64,000 nucleotides of DNA from Cryobacterium psychrophilum. Lineage in GTDB: Bacteria; Actinomycetota; Actinomycetes; Actinomycetales; Microbacteriaceae. The position numbers and the translations under genes are program-made. Below the pieces are notes generated by a model. The model saw only the letters and a program-made list of their open reading frames with translations. It did no database searches and was not told the DNA's origin. Below, in pieces: positions 21,022 to 28,846 of the stretch (within the stretch, counting starts at the first letter, position 1; the number at the start of each line of letters is the position of its first letter). The stretch spans positions 248,001 through 312,000 of the forward strand of contig NZ_SODI01000001.1 of assembly GCF_004365915.1 (NCBI RefSeq), written 5' to 3'.

Positions 21022-21968
21022 GCATCCTCTCGGTCACCGGACAGCAGCAGATACAGCGCGGCCATCCGCACGGAAACCCCGTTTGCGACCTGCTCGAGCA
21101 CGGTCGAATTGACCGAATCGGCTGCCGCAGACGATATTTCCAGCCCGCGATTCATCGGGCCAGGGTGCATAACAATGCTATCCGTGCCGAGTCGATTAAA
21201 TCGCGCGTCGTCAAGCCCCCAGGCGCGGGAATACTCCCGACTGGTGGGAAAAAATGCCGCGCTCATGCGTTCGGCCTGGATTCGGAGCATCATGACCACG
21301 TTGGGTCGGGCGTCAATGGCCGCGTCGAGGTCGAAGCCGAAGGTGGCCGGCCAGCCGCTCGTGTCGGCTGGCAGCAGGGTGGGTGGTGCGACGAAGGTGA
21401 CCTCGGCGCCGAGGGTGGGCAGCAGCCACAGGTTTGAGCGGGCGACACGCGAGTGCAGCACGTCCCCCACGATCGTGACGCGCACGCCGTCGAGTCCCTT
21501 GCCGCGGCTGGCCGCACCGTGGATGCGGCGCCGGATGGTGAAGGCATCGAGGAGCGCCTGGGTCGGGTGCTCGTGGGTGCCGTCGCCGGCGTTGATGATG
21601 CCGGCGTCGATCCACCCGCTCTGTGCGAGCACGTGGGGTGCGCCCGACGCCGGGTGCCGAATCACGACCCCGTCGGCGCCGATGGCGGCCAGGGTCTGTG
21701 CGGTGTCCTTGAGGCTTTCGCCCTTCGACACGCTGGAACCCTTGGCGCTGAAGTTGATCACGTCGGCGCTGAGCCGTTTGGCGGCGGCTTCGAAGGAGAT
21801 GCGGGTGCGGGTGGAGTCCTCGAAGAAGAGGTTGACGACGGTCTTTCCGCGCAGCGTCGGGAGCTTCTTCACCTCGCGCTGGGAGACATCCGCCATGTCT
21901 TCGGCAATGTCGAGGAGCGCGATGGCGCGGTCACGACTGAGATCGCGCGTTGTGAGCAGGTGCCTCAT
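21018..21968 (-). CDS. pyrB: Aspartate carbamoyltransferase catalytic subunit
   Basis: PyrB joins carbamoyl phosphate to aspartate. The 316-residue protein has the carbamoyl-phosphate site [18 protein letters not shown], the neighbouring [16 protein letters not shown] and the [12 protein letters not shown] motif. No regulatory PyrI subunit is present, as usual in Gram-positive bacteria, so control is expected at the PyrR level. It overlaps pyrR and pyrC by four bases each. Confidence 0.97.
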   Translation of the reverse strand: MRHLLTTRDLSRDRAIALLDIAEDMADVSQREVKKLPTLRGKTVVNLFFEDSTRTRISFEAAAKRLSADVINFSAKGSSVSKGESLKDTAQTLAAIGADGVVIRHPASGAPHVLAQSGWIDAGIINAGDGTHEHPTQALLDAFTIRRRIHGAASRGKGLDGVRVTIVGDVLHSRVARSNLWLLPTLGAEVTFVAPPTLLPADTSGWPATFGFDLDAAIDARPNVVMMLRIQAERMSAAFFPTSREYSRAWGLDDARFNRLGTDSIVMHPGPMNRGLEISSAAADSVNSTVLEQVANGVSVRMAALYLLLSGDREDA

Positions 21969-22507
21969 GAGACTCGCCCTCCCTCGATCGATACGAATTC
22001 GTCGCCGTCGGTTTCTTCGAGGTGCACGTTGATGCGTTCCTCGGTGGAGCTCGGCAGGTTGCGGCCCACGAAGTCGGCGCGGATGGGCAGCTCCCGGTGC
22101 CCGCGGTCGACGAGTACGGCCAGTCGCACGATGTTGGGCCGGCCGTGGTCGCCGAGCGCGTCGAGCGCCGAGCGGATGGTGCGGCCGGAGTAGAGCACGT
22201 CGTCGACGAGCACGACCGTGGCGCCGTCGATGCTTCCCGGCACGTGGGTTCGAGATGGCGTTCTCGTGCGTGTGTGGGCGAGGTCGTCGCGGTACAGGGT
22301 CACGTCGAGGGAGCCGGCCTGAACGTTGGTGGCGGTGGGTTCGATCCGAGCGATCGTCTCGGCGATCCGCCGGGCGAGGACCACGCCGCGGGTGGGTATG
22401 CCGAGGATGACGAGGTTGTCTGGACCCCGATTGGACTCCAGGATCTCGTGGGAGATTCGAGTCAACGCGCGGGTGATGTCAGCTTGGGTGAGCACAATGT
22501 GTTCCAA
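21965..22507 (-). CDS. pyrR: PyrR, pyrimidine operon RNA-binding regulator / uracil phosphoribosyltransferase
   Basis: PyrR binds pyr mRNA when UMP is high and also has uracil phosphoribosyltransferase activity. The 180-residue protein has the PRPP-binding loop [19 protein letters not shown] and the N-terminal [18 protein letters not shown]. The start is a TTG at 22507 with a strong AAGGAGG seven bases upstream. A PyrR-type RNA element lies just upstream (separate entry), so the gene is probably autoregulated. It is the first gene of the pyr operon. Confidence 0.96.
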   Translation of the reverse strand: MEHIVLTQADITRALTRISHEILESNRGPDNLVILGIPTRGVVLARRIAETIARIEPTATNVQAGSLDVTLYRDDLAHTRTRTPSRTHVPGSIDGATVVLVDDVLYSGRTIRSALDALGDHGRPNIVRLAVLVDRGHRELPIRADFVGRNLPSSTEERINVHLEETDGDEFVSIEGGRVS

Positions 22508-22544
22508 CAGCCGACCTCCTTCCCCGTCTCACAGGACGGCTGTT
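22506..22544 (-). promoter_or_regulatory. Candidate PyrR translational attenuator over the pyrR ribosome-binding site
   Basis: In the mRNA sense a hairpin CCGTC-CTGTGA-GACGG (22539-22524) lies just before AAGGAGG. Its loop region reads TCCTGTGAG, matching the core UCCNGNGAG of the known PyrR-binding loop consensus. A second stem pairs AACAGCCG (22544-22537) with CGGCTGTT (22513-22506). It encloses the ribosome site, touches the TTG start and shares bases with the hairpin, so the two folds exclude each other. Translational PyrR control has been shown in mycobacteria; the mechanism here is inferred. Confidence 0.7.
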
Positions 22545-22621
22545 AAAGGATGTCAATTTTCTGGGGTCTATCTGGATCTCATTCAGAATAACGGATGCTG
22601 CGGGTCAGATGAAACTCGACC

Positions 22622-22650
22622 TTGACACCTCGTGTTACTAGGCCTAGCAT
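22622..22650 (+). promoter_or_regulatory. Leaderless promoter of the padR gene with overlapping palindrome
   Basis: TTGACA (22622-22627), a 17-base spacer and TAGCAT (22645-22650) form a near-consensus vegetative promoter. The ATG of padR begins 8 bases after the -10, so the transcript is probably leaderless; no ribosome site is seen. A perfect palindrome CTAGGCCTAG (22638-22647) overlaps spacer and -10 and could be the PadR autoregulatory operator (inference). Confidence 0.75.
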
Positions 22651-22658
22651 CTCTAAGT

Positions 22659-22997
22659 ATGAACAGGGAAGCACTCAAGGGTCATCTCGACCTGCTGGTC
22701 CTGTCCGTCCTGGCCGACGGACCCCTGCACGGTTATGCCGTCATCGAGCAGTTGCGCACGCGCAGCGACGACGTTTTTGACCTCGCAGAGGGCACCGTCT
22801 ACCCCGTCCTGCATCGGCTCGAGGTCTCGGGTCTGCTCGAAAGTGAGTGGAGCACGGTCGCGGGTCGCAGGCGCCGGTCATACCGGCTCACCGGTCCCGG
22901 ACACGCCATGCTCTCGGAGCAGAGCGAACGCTGGCACCTGTTCTCATCAACCGTCAATTCCGTTCTGCGCAGCAAGCCGTGGCCGACTACCCCCTGA
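22659..22997 (+). CDS. PadR-family transcriptional regulator
   Basis: This is a 112-residue winged-helix repressor of the PadR type: LKGHLDLLVLSVLADGPLHG, then the recognition region GYAVIEQLRTR and VYPVLHRLEVSGLLES, and a wing with AGRRRRSYRLTGPGHAML. The ATG at 22659 fits the leaderless promoter; an upstream in-frame start would lie inside the -35/-10 region. The next gene starts inside its last codons. PadR plus HAAS-domain membrane protein is a recurrent two-gene arrangement in which the regulator controls the membrane protein. Confidence 0.9.
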   Translation: MNREALKGHLDLLVLSVLADGPLHGYAVIEQLRTRSDDVFDLAEGTVYPVLHRLEVSGLLESEWSTVAGRRRRSYRLTGPGHAMLSEQSERWHLFSSTVNSVLRSKPWPTTP

Positions 22998-23670
22998 TTT
23001 CGAGCTACATCACCGCGTTTGACGCTGCGCTCAGCAGCCGACCCGACGCCGTCGATCTCCGTGACGAGGTTCATGATCACCTCATCACCGCCGTAGAAGG
23101 GCTGTGTGCTCGCGGTCTCGACAGCGAAACGGCCCAGCGCCGCTCCCTGGATATCTTTGGCGAGCCCGCCGTCATAGCGGGGATGATCTCTGCAGTTCCC
23201 GTGAAAGGTTCACCCATGAACACCTTCTTCACCCGCGCAGCCCCATATTTGGGCTTCGCGGCAGCGGCACTCTGGATCGCGGCGGCCGCTGCGTTCCCTT
23301 TTGCTATGGATACCCTGTTTTGGTCCTGGCGTCCATTGGGGCGCTCCTCTTCACGTGGTTCTGGATTCTCTGGCTGGGCCTGCTCGTCGCCGCGACCATC
23401 CTCACATTCGTCCGCAGGAAGGATTCAGAGCTGGCGCGCGGAATCCCGCGGGTCCTGCTGGTCGTGGTCTGGCCGGTTCTCGTCCTGGGCACGGTCGTGG
23501 CAGCAGTTGTCGAACCTCAGTGGGACCCGAGGTCGTCCGCAACCGTGCAGGCGGCGGCGCTGGCCACTCTGTGCCTGATCTACGGACTCGGAATCGCGGC
23601 GCTCGGTGTGCGCCAGCGTAAGTCGGCCCGAACAGTCGACAGCAACCGGCATCCGCTCATCACTGCTTAG
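22979..23670 (+). pseudogene. HAAS-domain membrane protein, frameshifted
   Basis: The GTG at 22979 overlaps the end of padR. Residues 1-75 form a HAAS-type domain (LRDEVHDHLITAVEGLCARG, then AQRRSLDIFGEPAVIAGMI), followed by a first membrane segment AAAALWIAAAAAFPF. At about 23298-23312 coding potential moves from one frame to the next. The new frame encodes hydrophobic segments LVLASIGALLFTWFWILW, VLLVVVWPVLVLGTVVAAVV and ATLCLIYGLGIAALGV, ending at 23670. A single lost base, perhaps in the CCCTTTT run, would explain it. It could be real inactivation or a sequencing error. Function unknown; the domain type suggests PadR-linked signalling. Confidence 0.75.
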
Positions 23671-23682
23671 CGCACGGGTGGA

Positions 23683-24642
23683 TCAGGGAGTGAAGGCGCC
23701 CGTCACGAACTGGGCAAACTCCACCGGGTCGGTGAGGCTGCCTCGGTAGACAGCGCCGTCGACGAGCACGGTGGGGGTTCCGGAGATCGCGGGGATCTCC
23801 GCACCGTCAAGGGGGCCCGTGACAGCTGCTTCGGTGTTGGCCTGCGACCAGGCGTCGTAGGCACCGCTCGTCAGGCAGTCCGAAATGCTCGCACCACCGG
23901 GCACGAGGGCGACGAGTTCGTCGTCGGACAACCCCTCCGTGTCTTCTGCCGGCTGGTTGGCGAACAGGGCGGCGAGGTAGTCGAGGGTCAGCTCGGGGTT
24001 GAGCGTGGCCTGGCAGGTGAGCGCCGACGACGCGCGGGTGGAGTAGTCCGTTCCCTGGGAGAGACGATCGAGGAAGGTCATCGAGTGCAGCCGCAGCGTG
24101 ATCGCGTCGTTCGTGGCGGCCAGGGCGAGGCTGCCCCCATTCGTCTGCTCGAACTGCCGGCAAAACGGGCACATGGGGTCGAAGTACACGTCAATCGTGA
24201 CCGGGCCGGTGCCCACGGTGAGGTACCCGGCGTCGAAGTCGGCAGTGCCGACCTTGCCGGAGGGCTCAGTAGAGGCATCCGGAGCGTTCGGGGAACCGGC
24301 GTGCGGCGTCGGTGAGGCTGACGACGGAAGGCCGTGGGGTATGCCGTTCAGGGCGGCAACGAACACGGTGCCCATCGTCGCCGCGAAGACAACCATCAGC
24401 ACCACCACGAGGGCGGTGAACACGGTGGCGACCGAACCGATGATGATTCCCGCCAGCGCCAGTCCCCGCCCTGCTTCCCCGCGCGCTCGAATCTGCGCGA
24501 GGGCCAGGAATCCCGTGACGATGGCGATGACGCCGATGAAGAACGACAACGCCAACGACACGACGGCCAGGGTGTTCGTCTTCGGTGCCTGCGGGAACGG
24601 CTGCGCCGGGGGCTCGGGCTGGTCCGGTCCGGTACTGGTCAT
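23683..24642 (-). CDS. DsbA-like thioredoxin-fold protein with N-terminal membrane domain
   Basis: The 319-residue protein starts with a Pro-rich cytosolic tail. Two membrane segments (about residues 25-48 and 62-98) resemble a DUF4190 unit with the GxGLALAGIIIGSV signature. An extracytoplasmic DsbA/thioredoxin-fold domain follows, with IDVYFDPMCPFCRQFEQ carrying the CPFC redox pair, and a cis-Pro loop in ISGTPTVLVDG. It probably promotes disulfide formation or reduction outside the membrane. It converges with the HAAS gene and follows nusB by 29 bases. Confidence 0.88.
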   Translation of the reverse strand: MTSTGPDQPEPPAQPFPQAPKTNTLAVVSLALSFFIGVIAIVTGFLALAQIRARGEAGRGLALAGIIIGSVATVFTALVVVLMVVFAATMGTVFVAALNGIPHGLPSSASPTPHAGSPNAPDASTEPSGKVGTADFDAGYLTVGTGPVTIDVYFDPMCPFCRQFEQTNGGSLALAATNDAITLRLHSMTFLDRLSQGTDYSTRASSALTCQATLNPELTLDYLAALFANQPAEDTEGLSDDELVALVPGGASISDCLTSGAYDAWSQANTEAAVTGPLDGAEIPAISGTPTVLVDGAVYRGSLTDPVEFAQFVTGAFTP

Positions 24643-24671
24643 GAGATCCCTGGATTACTCGATTTGGCGCC

Positions 24672-25091
24672 TCAGGCGGTGGGGGCCGTCTGGGCGATCT
24701 TGCCGAGGAGTCCGTTCACGAAGCCGGCCGAGTCATCCGTTGACAAGGTCTTGGCCGCTTCCACGGCTTCGTCGATGGCCACGGCGTGCGGAACGGCTTC
24801 GTTGTAGAGGATCTCCCAGATCCCGATGCGCAGAATGGCACGATCGATGTTGGGCAGGCGTGCCAGCGACCAGCCCTGCGAATAGGTCTCGATGAGTTCA
24901 TCGATCTCTTCGCGGTGGTCGACGACGCCGTCTACGAGTTCGCGAGCGTAGAGCCACGACGCGAGGCGAGCCGGTTCGCTCGCCGCACGCTGCGCCTCGG
25001 TGGCAAGCGACTCGGGGATGGTGATCTGACGCACATCAGCGGCGTACAAGATATCGATGGCGCGTTTGCGTGCCTTGGTGCGGGCGCTCAC
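24672..25091 (-). CDS. nusB: Transcription antitermination factor NusB
   Basis: NusB binds boxA RNA with NusE and prevents premature termination in rRNA operons. The 139-residue all-alpha protein opens MSARTKARKRAIDILYAADV. It contains RLPNIDRAILRIGIWEILY and ends VNGLLGKIAQ, all typical. The start shares one base with the efp stop. efp-nusB adjacency is standard across actinobacteria and firmicutes. Confidence 0.96.
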   Translation of the reverse strand: MSARTKARKRAIDILYAADVRQITIPESLATEAQRAASEPARLASWLYARELVDGVVDHREEIDELIETYSQGWSLARLPNIDRAILRIGIWEILYNEAVPHAVAIDEAVEAAKTLSTDDSAGFVNGLLGKIAQTAPTA

Positions 25092-25651
25092 TAGTTGACG
25101 CGGCCCAGGTAGTCGCCGGTGCGGGTGTCGACCTTGACCTTGGTGCCCTGCTCAAGGAAGAGGGGAACCTGAATCTGGTACCCGGTCTCCACGGTCGCCG
25201 GCTTGGTGCCGCCGGTTGAACGGTCGCCCTGCAGGCCGGGCTCGGTGTACGTGATTTCGAGTACAACGGATGCCGGCAGCTCAACGTACAGCGGGTTGCC
25301 GTCGTGCAGTGCCACGGTCACGGACTGGTTCTCGAGCATGAAGTTGATCGCCTCGCCCACGACGGCCGAGGAGACGTGCAGCTGGTCGTAGTCGGCCATG
25401 TCCATGAAGACGTAGGACTCGCCATCGGCGTAGAGGTACTGGAAATCGCGACGGTCAACGTTTTCGGTGTCGATCTTGGCGCCGGCGTTGAATGTACGGT
25501 CGACGGTCTTGCCGGAGATGACGTTCTTGAGCTTGGTGCGAACGAACGCACCGCCCTTGCCCGGCTTGACGTGCTGGAATTCGATGACGGCCCAGAGGTT
25601 ACCGTCGATCTTGAGCACGACGCCGTTCTTGATATCAGCGGTAGAAGCCAT
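25091..25651 (-). CDS. efp: Elongation factor P
   Basis: EF-P rescues ribosomes stalled at polyproline. The 186-residue protein has the three-domain pattern. The tip loop is [17 protein letters not shown] with a lysine at the position modified in other phyla; actinobacterial EF-P is reported to work unmodified, and no epmABC genes are seen here. Domain II contains [19 protein letters not shown], and the C-terminus [18 protein letters not shown] is the family's final motif. Confidence 0.97.
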   Translation of the reverse strand: MASTADIKNGVVLKIDGNLWAVIEFQHVKPGKGGAFVRTKLKNVISGKTVDRTFNAGAKIDTENVDRRDFQYLYADGESYVFMDMADYDQLHVSSAVVGEAINFMLENQSVTVALHDGNPLYVELPASVVLEITYTEPGLQGDRSTGGTKPATVETGYQIQVPLFLEQGTKVKVDTRTGDYLGRVN

Positions 25652-25747
25652 GGGGGGTGTGATCCGTTCAATTGTTAAAGTGCGTGGTCGATTCGACCGT
25701 GAACGAGTCTACGTGACCGAACCGCAAGAGCCAAAGGGGGCGGGTGT

Positions 25748-26185
25748 TCAGTGCTTTCGGGTGACGAAGTCGAGGGCCAGGCGGTACGAATCGAAGCCGA
25801 GCCCGGCGATGACGCCGGTAGCGATCGCGCTGACCACGCTCGTGTGCCGGAAGGTTTCCCGCGCGTGGGGGTTTGAGATGTGTACCTCGATGAGTTCGAG
25901 GCCGGCCGTGGTCACGAGGGCGGCCGCGTCGCGGAGCGCATAGCTGTAGTGCGTGAACGCCGCCGGATTGATGATGACCGGGAGGCTGTTATCCACGGCC
26001 TCGTACAACCAGTGGATGAGTTCGGCCTCGTCGTCGGTCTGCCGGAGGTCGATGGTCACTCCGTCCGGAGCTGACGCCGTGAGCAGGGCGCGAAGGTCAT
26101 CGAGATTGGCGGAACCGTAGACATCCGGTTCACGACTGCCGAGTCGACCGAGGTTGGGTCCGTTCAAAACCAAAACTGTGCTCAT
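25748..26185 (-). CDS. aroQ: 3-dehydroquinate dehydratase, type II
   Basis: AroQ performs the third step of the shikimate pathway. I start it at the ATG at 26185 (145 residues, MSTVLVLNGPNLGRLGS). An in-frame GTG two codons upstream is possible. The catalytic Tyr lies in SREPDVYG, the INPAAFTHYSYALRD block follows, and the catalytic His is in VEVHISNPHARETFR (written here VHISNPHARETFR). The other aro genes often found upstream are absent; an HNH gene occupies that side. Confidence 0.96.
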   Translation of the reverse strand: MSTVLVLNGPNLGRLGSREPDVYGSANLDDLRALLTASAPDGVTIDLRQTDDEAELIHWLYEAVDNSLPVIINPAAFTHYSYALRDAAALVTTAGLELIEVHISNPHARETFRHTSVVSAIATGVIAGLGFDSYRLALDFVTRKH

Positions 26186-26333
26186 GACCACAGCCTAAAG
26201 GCGTGCAGGGCCCGTCTCCGAACCGGGGGCAGGGCGTCACCCGATGACGAACCACGCGAACAGCGCGATCAGCACTCGCCCGGCACGCACCGCGGACGAC
26301 AGGAAGGACGCTTTCGTGATCTGCGCGTGTCTC

Positions 26334-26353
26334 GCTCGAACCGGGATTCGAGC
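26334..26353 (-). terminator. Hairpin just after the HNH gene
   Basis: GCTCGAA/TTCGAGC forms a perfect 7-bp stem with a 6-base loop, ending 14 bases past the TAG of the HNH gene at 26368. No T-tract follows, so its terminator role is inferred from position alone. Confidence 0.4.
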
Positions 26354-26367
26354 TAGCCAGCCCGGGT

Positions 26368-27852
26368 CTATGTGTCGTGGGTGCCCCAGGGCGGATCGCT
26401 GCTCGGGGTGTTCGCCCGGTGGGTGGCGGCGGGTCGCCAGGTTCGGGTGGGGTCGAAGAGCACGGGGCCGCGCAGGTGGGGCCTCCCGTTGATCATTCGA
26501 ATGTCCCACCCGGCGGTGTCAATGGTGTGGTGGTGGAACCAGCACAGCAGCACACCGTTTTCCACGTCGGTCAGTCCGTGGGATTGCCACGGAATCACGT
26601 GGTGCACCTCGCACCAGGCGGCGGCGATTTTGCAGCCGGGGATGACGCAGCCGCCGTCGCGGGCGGCGATCGCGCGGCGCTGGGCGGGGCTGAAGAATCG
26701 TTCCTTCGCTCCCAGGTGCAGTACGTGGCCGTCGTCGCCGATGATGACCTGCCGGTAGCCGCCCGCGCACAGCCGCTGGTTTACGCTGCGAAGGCTGATC
26801 GGGGCGTCCACGCCGTCGATCCAGCCGACGCCGCGACCGTTCTTCAGGTCGCGGGCGTTCACGTGCACCATCACGACGGGCGCCGCGCCGCCCATGGTCG
26901 GGGTCTTCGGGTCACGGGCGGTCTTTTCGAACACCGCCCGCAGAATGTCGGCGCACTTCTCCCCGCCGGTACGGTCGTCGACGGCTTCTTCGGCGCCGGG
27001 GATGAGTTCCCCGGCCTCCAGGCGCGCCTGGTCCTCCGCCGACGGAAACGCCGGTGCCGCGTGGGCACTGAGGAACGTGTTGAACACCCCGTTCATCACG
27101 CCGCGAAGGTCGGGCGTCACACCGCCGCGCAGCGGATACAGCCCATCCCGCAGGAGCCCGAACCCGAACGTGCTCTTCGCGGCCGTCTTGTCGTCGCTCG
27201 GCGCCGCCCCATCAGGGTCGAGCATCGCCGCCCATTCGTGGGCCTGCGCCCGAATGAGGTCGGCACTGAACGCGATCCCGGCACCCGGGAGTCCTTCGGT
27301 CTCGGCGGTGATCGCCCCCGTCGCCGACGCCACCAGGGCGCGTTCGGCCCGGTCGAGGTCGTCCGGGGCGACCCGGGTCGAGATCTGCTCGAGTGCGGTG
27401 ACGATGACGTCGGCGGCGTCCACCCCGAGTTCCCCGGCGGCCAGACTCTCGGCGACGGCGGGGTGCCGCACCGGCATGACTTGCCCGACCAGGCCGCTGG
27501 TCGCGGACGAGACCCCGGTGATGGTGCCGCCGAGGCGCATCCGCCGCTTCGCCTCGCTACTCGAGATACGCGTCACCCCGGTGATCAGTTCGAACTTGCC
27601 GCGGCATCCGTTCTTCCACGCGAGCGAGTCATGACCGAGGCCGGAGTCGGCGCGAAAAGCCACGTTGGCGGCGGAGCTGATCCGGCCACCATCCACCCGA
27701 CGCCCCACGGCCTCCAGCGCCGCCATCACGCTGAGTGCATCGTCATCATCGAGGAGGCTGAACTGCACTCCGGCGAGGGCGGCCGTGACGAGTTCGCCGG
27801 CCTGCAGTAGCAGGGCGACCATCTCAGCTCCGGACTTCACCGTCGTGAACAT
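26368..27852 (-). CDS. DUF222/HNH endonuclease (13E12-type), intact
   Basis: This 494-residue protein has an N-terminal DUF222 helical domain (about residues 20-350) and a C-terminal HNH nuclease. The nuclease motif is complete: RDGGCVIPGCKIAAAWCEVH, then the HHVIPWQSHG segment and NGVLLCWFHHHTID with the final His pair. Such genes are numerous in Microbacteriaceae and related genomes, and biological roles are poorly known. It is the intact counterpart of the broken copy at 4230-5468. It sits between aroQ and an IS3 remnant, consistent with an accessory insertion. Confidence 0.9.
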   Translation of the reverse strand: MFTTVKSGAEMVALLLQAGELVTAALAGVQFSLLDDDDALSVMAALEAVGRRVDGGRISSAANVAFRADSGLGHDSLAWKNGCRGKFELITGVTRISSSEAKRRMRLGGTITGVSSATSGLVGQVMPVRHPAVAESLAAGELGVDAADVIVTALEQISTRVAPDDLDRAERALVASATGAITAETEGLPGAGIAFSADLIRAQAHEWAAMLDPDGAAPSDDKTAAKSTFGFGLLRDGLYPLRGGVTPDLRGVMNGVFNTFLSAHAAPAFPSAEDQARLEAGELIPGAEEAVDDRTGGEKCADILRAVFEKTARDPKTPTMGGAAPVVMVHVNARDLKNGRGVGWIDGVDAPISLRSVNQRLCAGGYRQVIIGDDGHVLHLGAKERFFSPAQRRAIAARDGGCVIPGCKIAAAWCEVHHVIPWQSHGLTDVENGVLLCWFHHHTIDTAGWDIRMINGRPHLRGPVLFDPTRTWRPAATHRANTPSSDPPWGTHDT

Positions 27853-28429
27853 ACCCCCATTTTAGCGCGAATCGAACGTAAACGCGAGAGTTGCTCACGT
27901 AGCTCTTTCTGAGTTTCGTATCTGATTCCCTCGCGTCGACGCCCCGAACACACCCGTCAGCGGCCCCACGGGCGGCACTGACGCCGGTTCCGGGAACGGA
28001 CACAGCTCACCCACCGGCCAATTCTTTGCCCTGGCTTCGGCGCTCAACCTGGTCGGTGCAACATGCCAGGCTGCTACTTACTTCTGGCCCATGCTGAGCC
28101 ACGCGCCGCCGACCGACTCGACGCTGTCGAAGCGGTCGCTGAGTGCGTCGACGGGTTCAACAATCGACGCGTCCACGGCGAGATCGGCTACATTCCCCCG
28201 GTCGAGGCCGAAACCAACTCCGACGCCCACCCACCCGCCACCGTCCAGAGGAAACGCATATCGCCGGGGCTTGACAGTGTTGCGTGGAAACGCCATGGTC
28301 GACGTGATCGTCGAACCCGCAGAGTTAACTTCAGTGCGATGGCGCAACGGCTGCTGGGGCCCGTCGAACCCGCACGGACATTACCGTGGAATGGAACGTT
28401 GCAGGGTCAGAGCTGGAGAGGAGTCCCAC
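27853..28429. other. Intergenic region carrying a transposase scar
   Basis: No intact gene is seen between the start of the HNH gene and the YbaY-like gene. An IS3-type fragment occupies 28105-28212. A TTGACA at 28271-28276 has only a weak CATGGT 17 bases on, so a promoter for the YbaY-like gene is possible but unproven. Confidence 0.5.
28105..28212 (+). pseudogene. IS3-family transposase C-terminal remnant
   Basis: About 36 codons read VAECVDGFNNRRVHGEIGY and then IPPVEAE. This is the end of the DDE transposase (OrfB) of IS3-family elements, where FNNRRxHxxIGxxPP is a signature following the catalytic Glu. No upstream catalytic residues, orfA or clear terminal repeats were found, so only a scar of a past insertion remains. 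Confidence 0.75.
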
Positions 28430-28846
28430 GTGGACGAGAGCGATGACGACGCTCAGACCGTGCGTGGAACGATCGTCTTCCCGCCCGCGCAGCGCCCCGA
28501 GGAGCCGTTCACCGTCATTGTCCAGCTCGAAGATGTGTCGCGAATGGATGCCCCGAGCAGGATCCTCGCGGAGGTCCGGCTGGCCAACCGCGACTTTGGG
28601 GCAGGCAGGGGCCGCGAACTTCCGTTCCGTCTGCCGTTTCCGACCGAGTTACTCGACCCGGCGAAAGCCGGCCCGCTTCGCCTCAACCTGCGGGTGCATG
28701 TGCGTCACACGGCAGTGAGTCATGAGCCCGCCAGTCGCGGGATCATGACGCACGTCGATGTGACCGAGGGAGATTTCGTCTCGACTCAATCACACCCGGT
28801 TCCACGGGGTGGGGCGCTAGTCCGTATCCCGGTGCAGCGAGTCTGA
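28430..28846 (+). CDS. YbaY/YscW-like beta-sandwich protein
   Basis: The 138-residue protein begins at a GTG with a strong GGAGAGGAG six bases upstream. The core [20 protein letters not shown] followed by [19 protein letters not shown] matches the YbaY/YscW family, whose members are usually lipoproteins. There is no signal peptide or lipobox here, and the N-terminus is acidic ([11 protein letters not shown]), so a cytosolic form is likely. Its last 30 bases overlap the end of the convergent metalloprotease gene. Function unknown. Confidence 0.75.
   Translation: MDESDDDAQTVRGTIVFPPAQRPEEPFTVIVQLEDVSRMDAPSRILAEVRLANRDFGAGRGRELPFRLPFPTELLDPAKAGPLRLNLRVHVRHTAVSHEPASRGIMTHVDVTEGDFVSTQSHPVPRGGALVRIPVQRV

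Noticed and set aside
26237..26367. A tRNA-like GCTCGAACC/GGATTCGAGC segment
   Set aside because: The arms form one 7-bp hairpin only; no acceptor, D or anticodon stem can be built around it.
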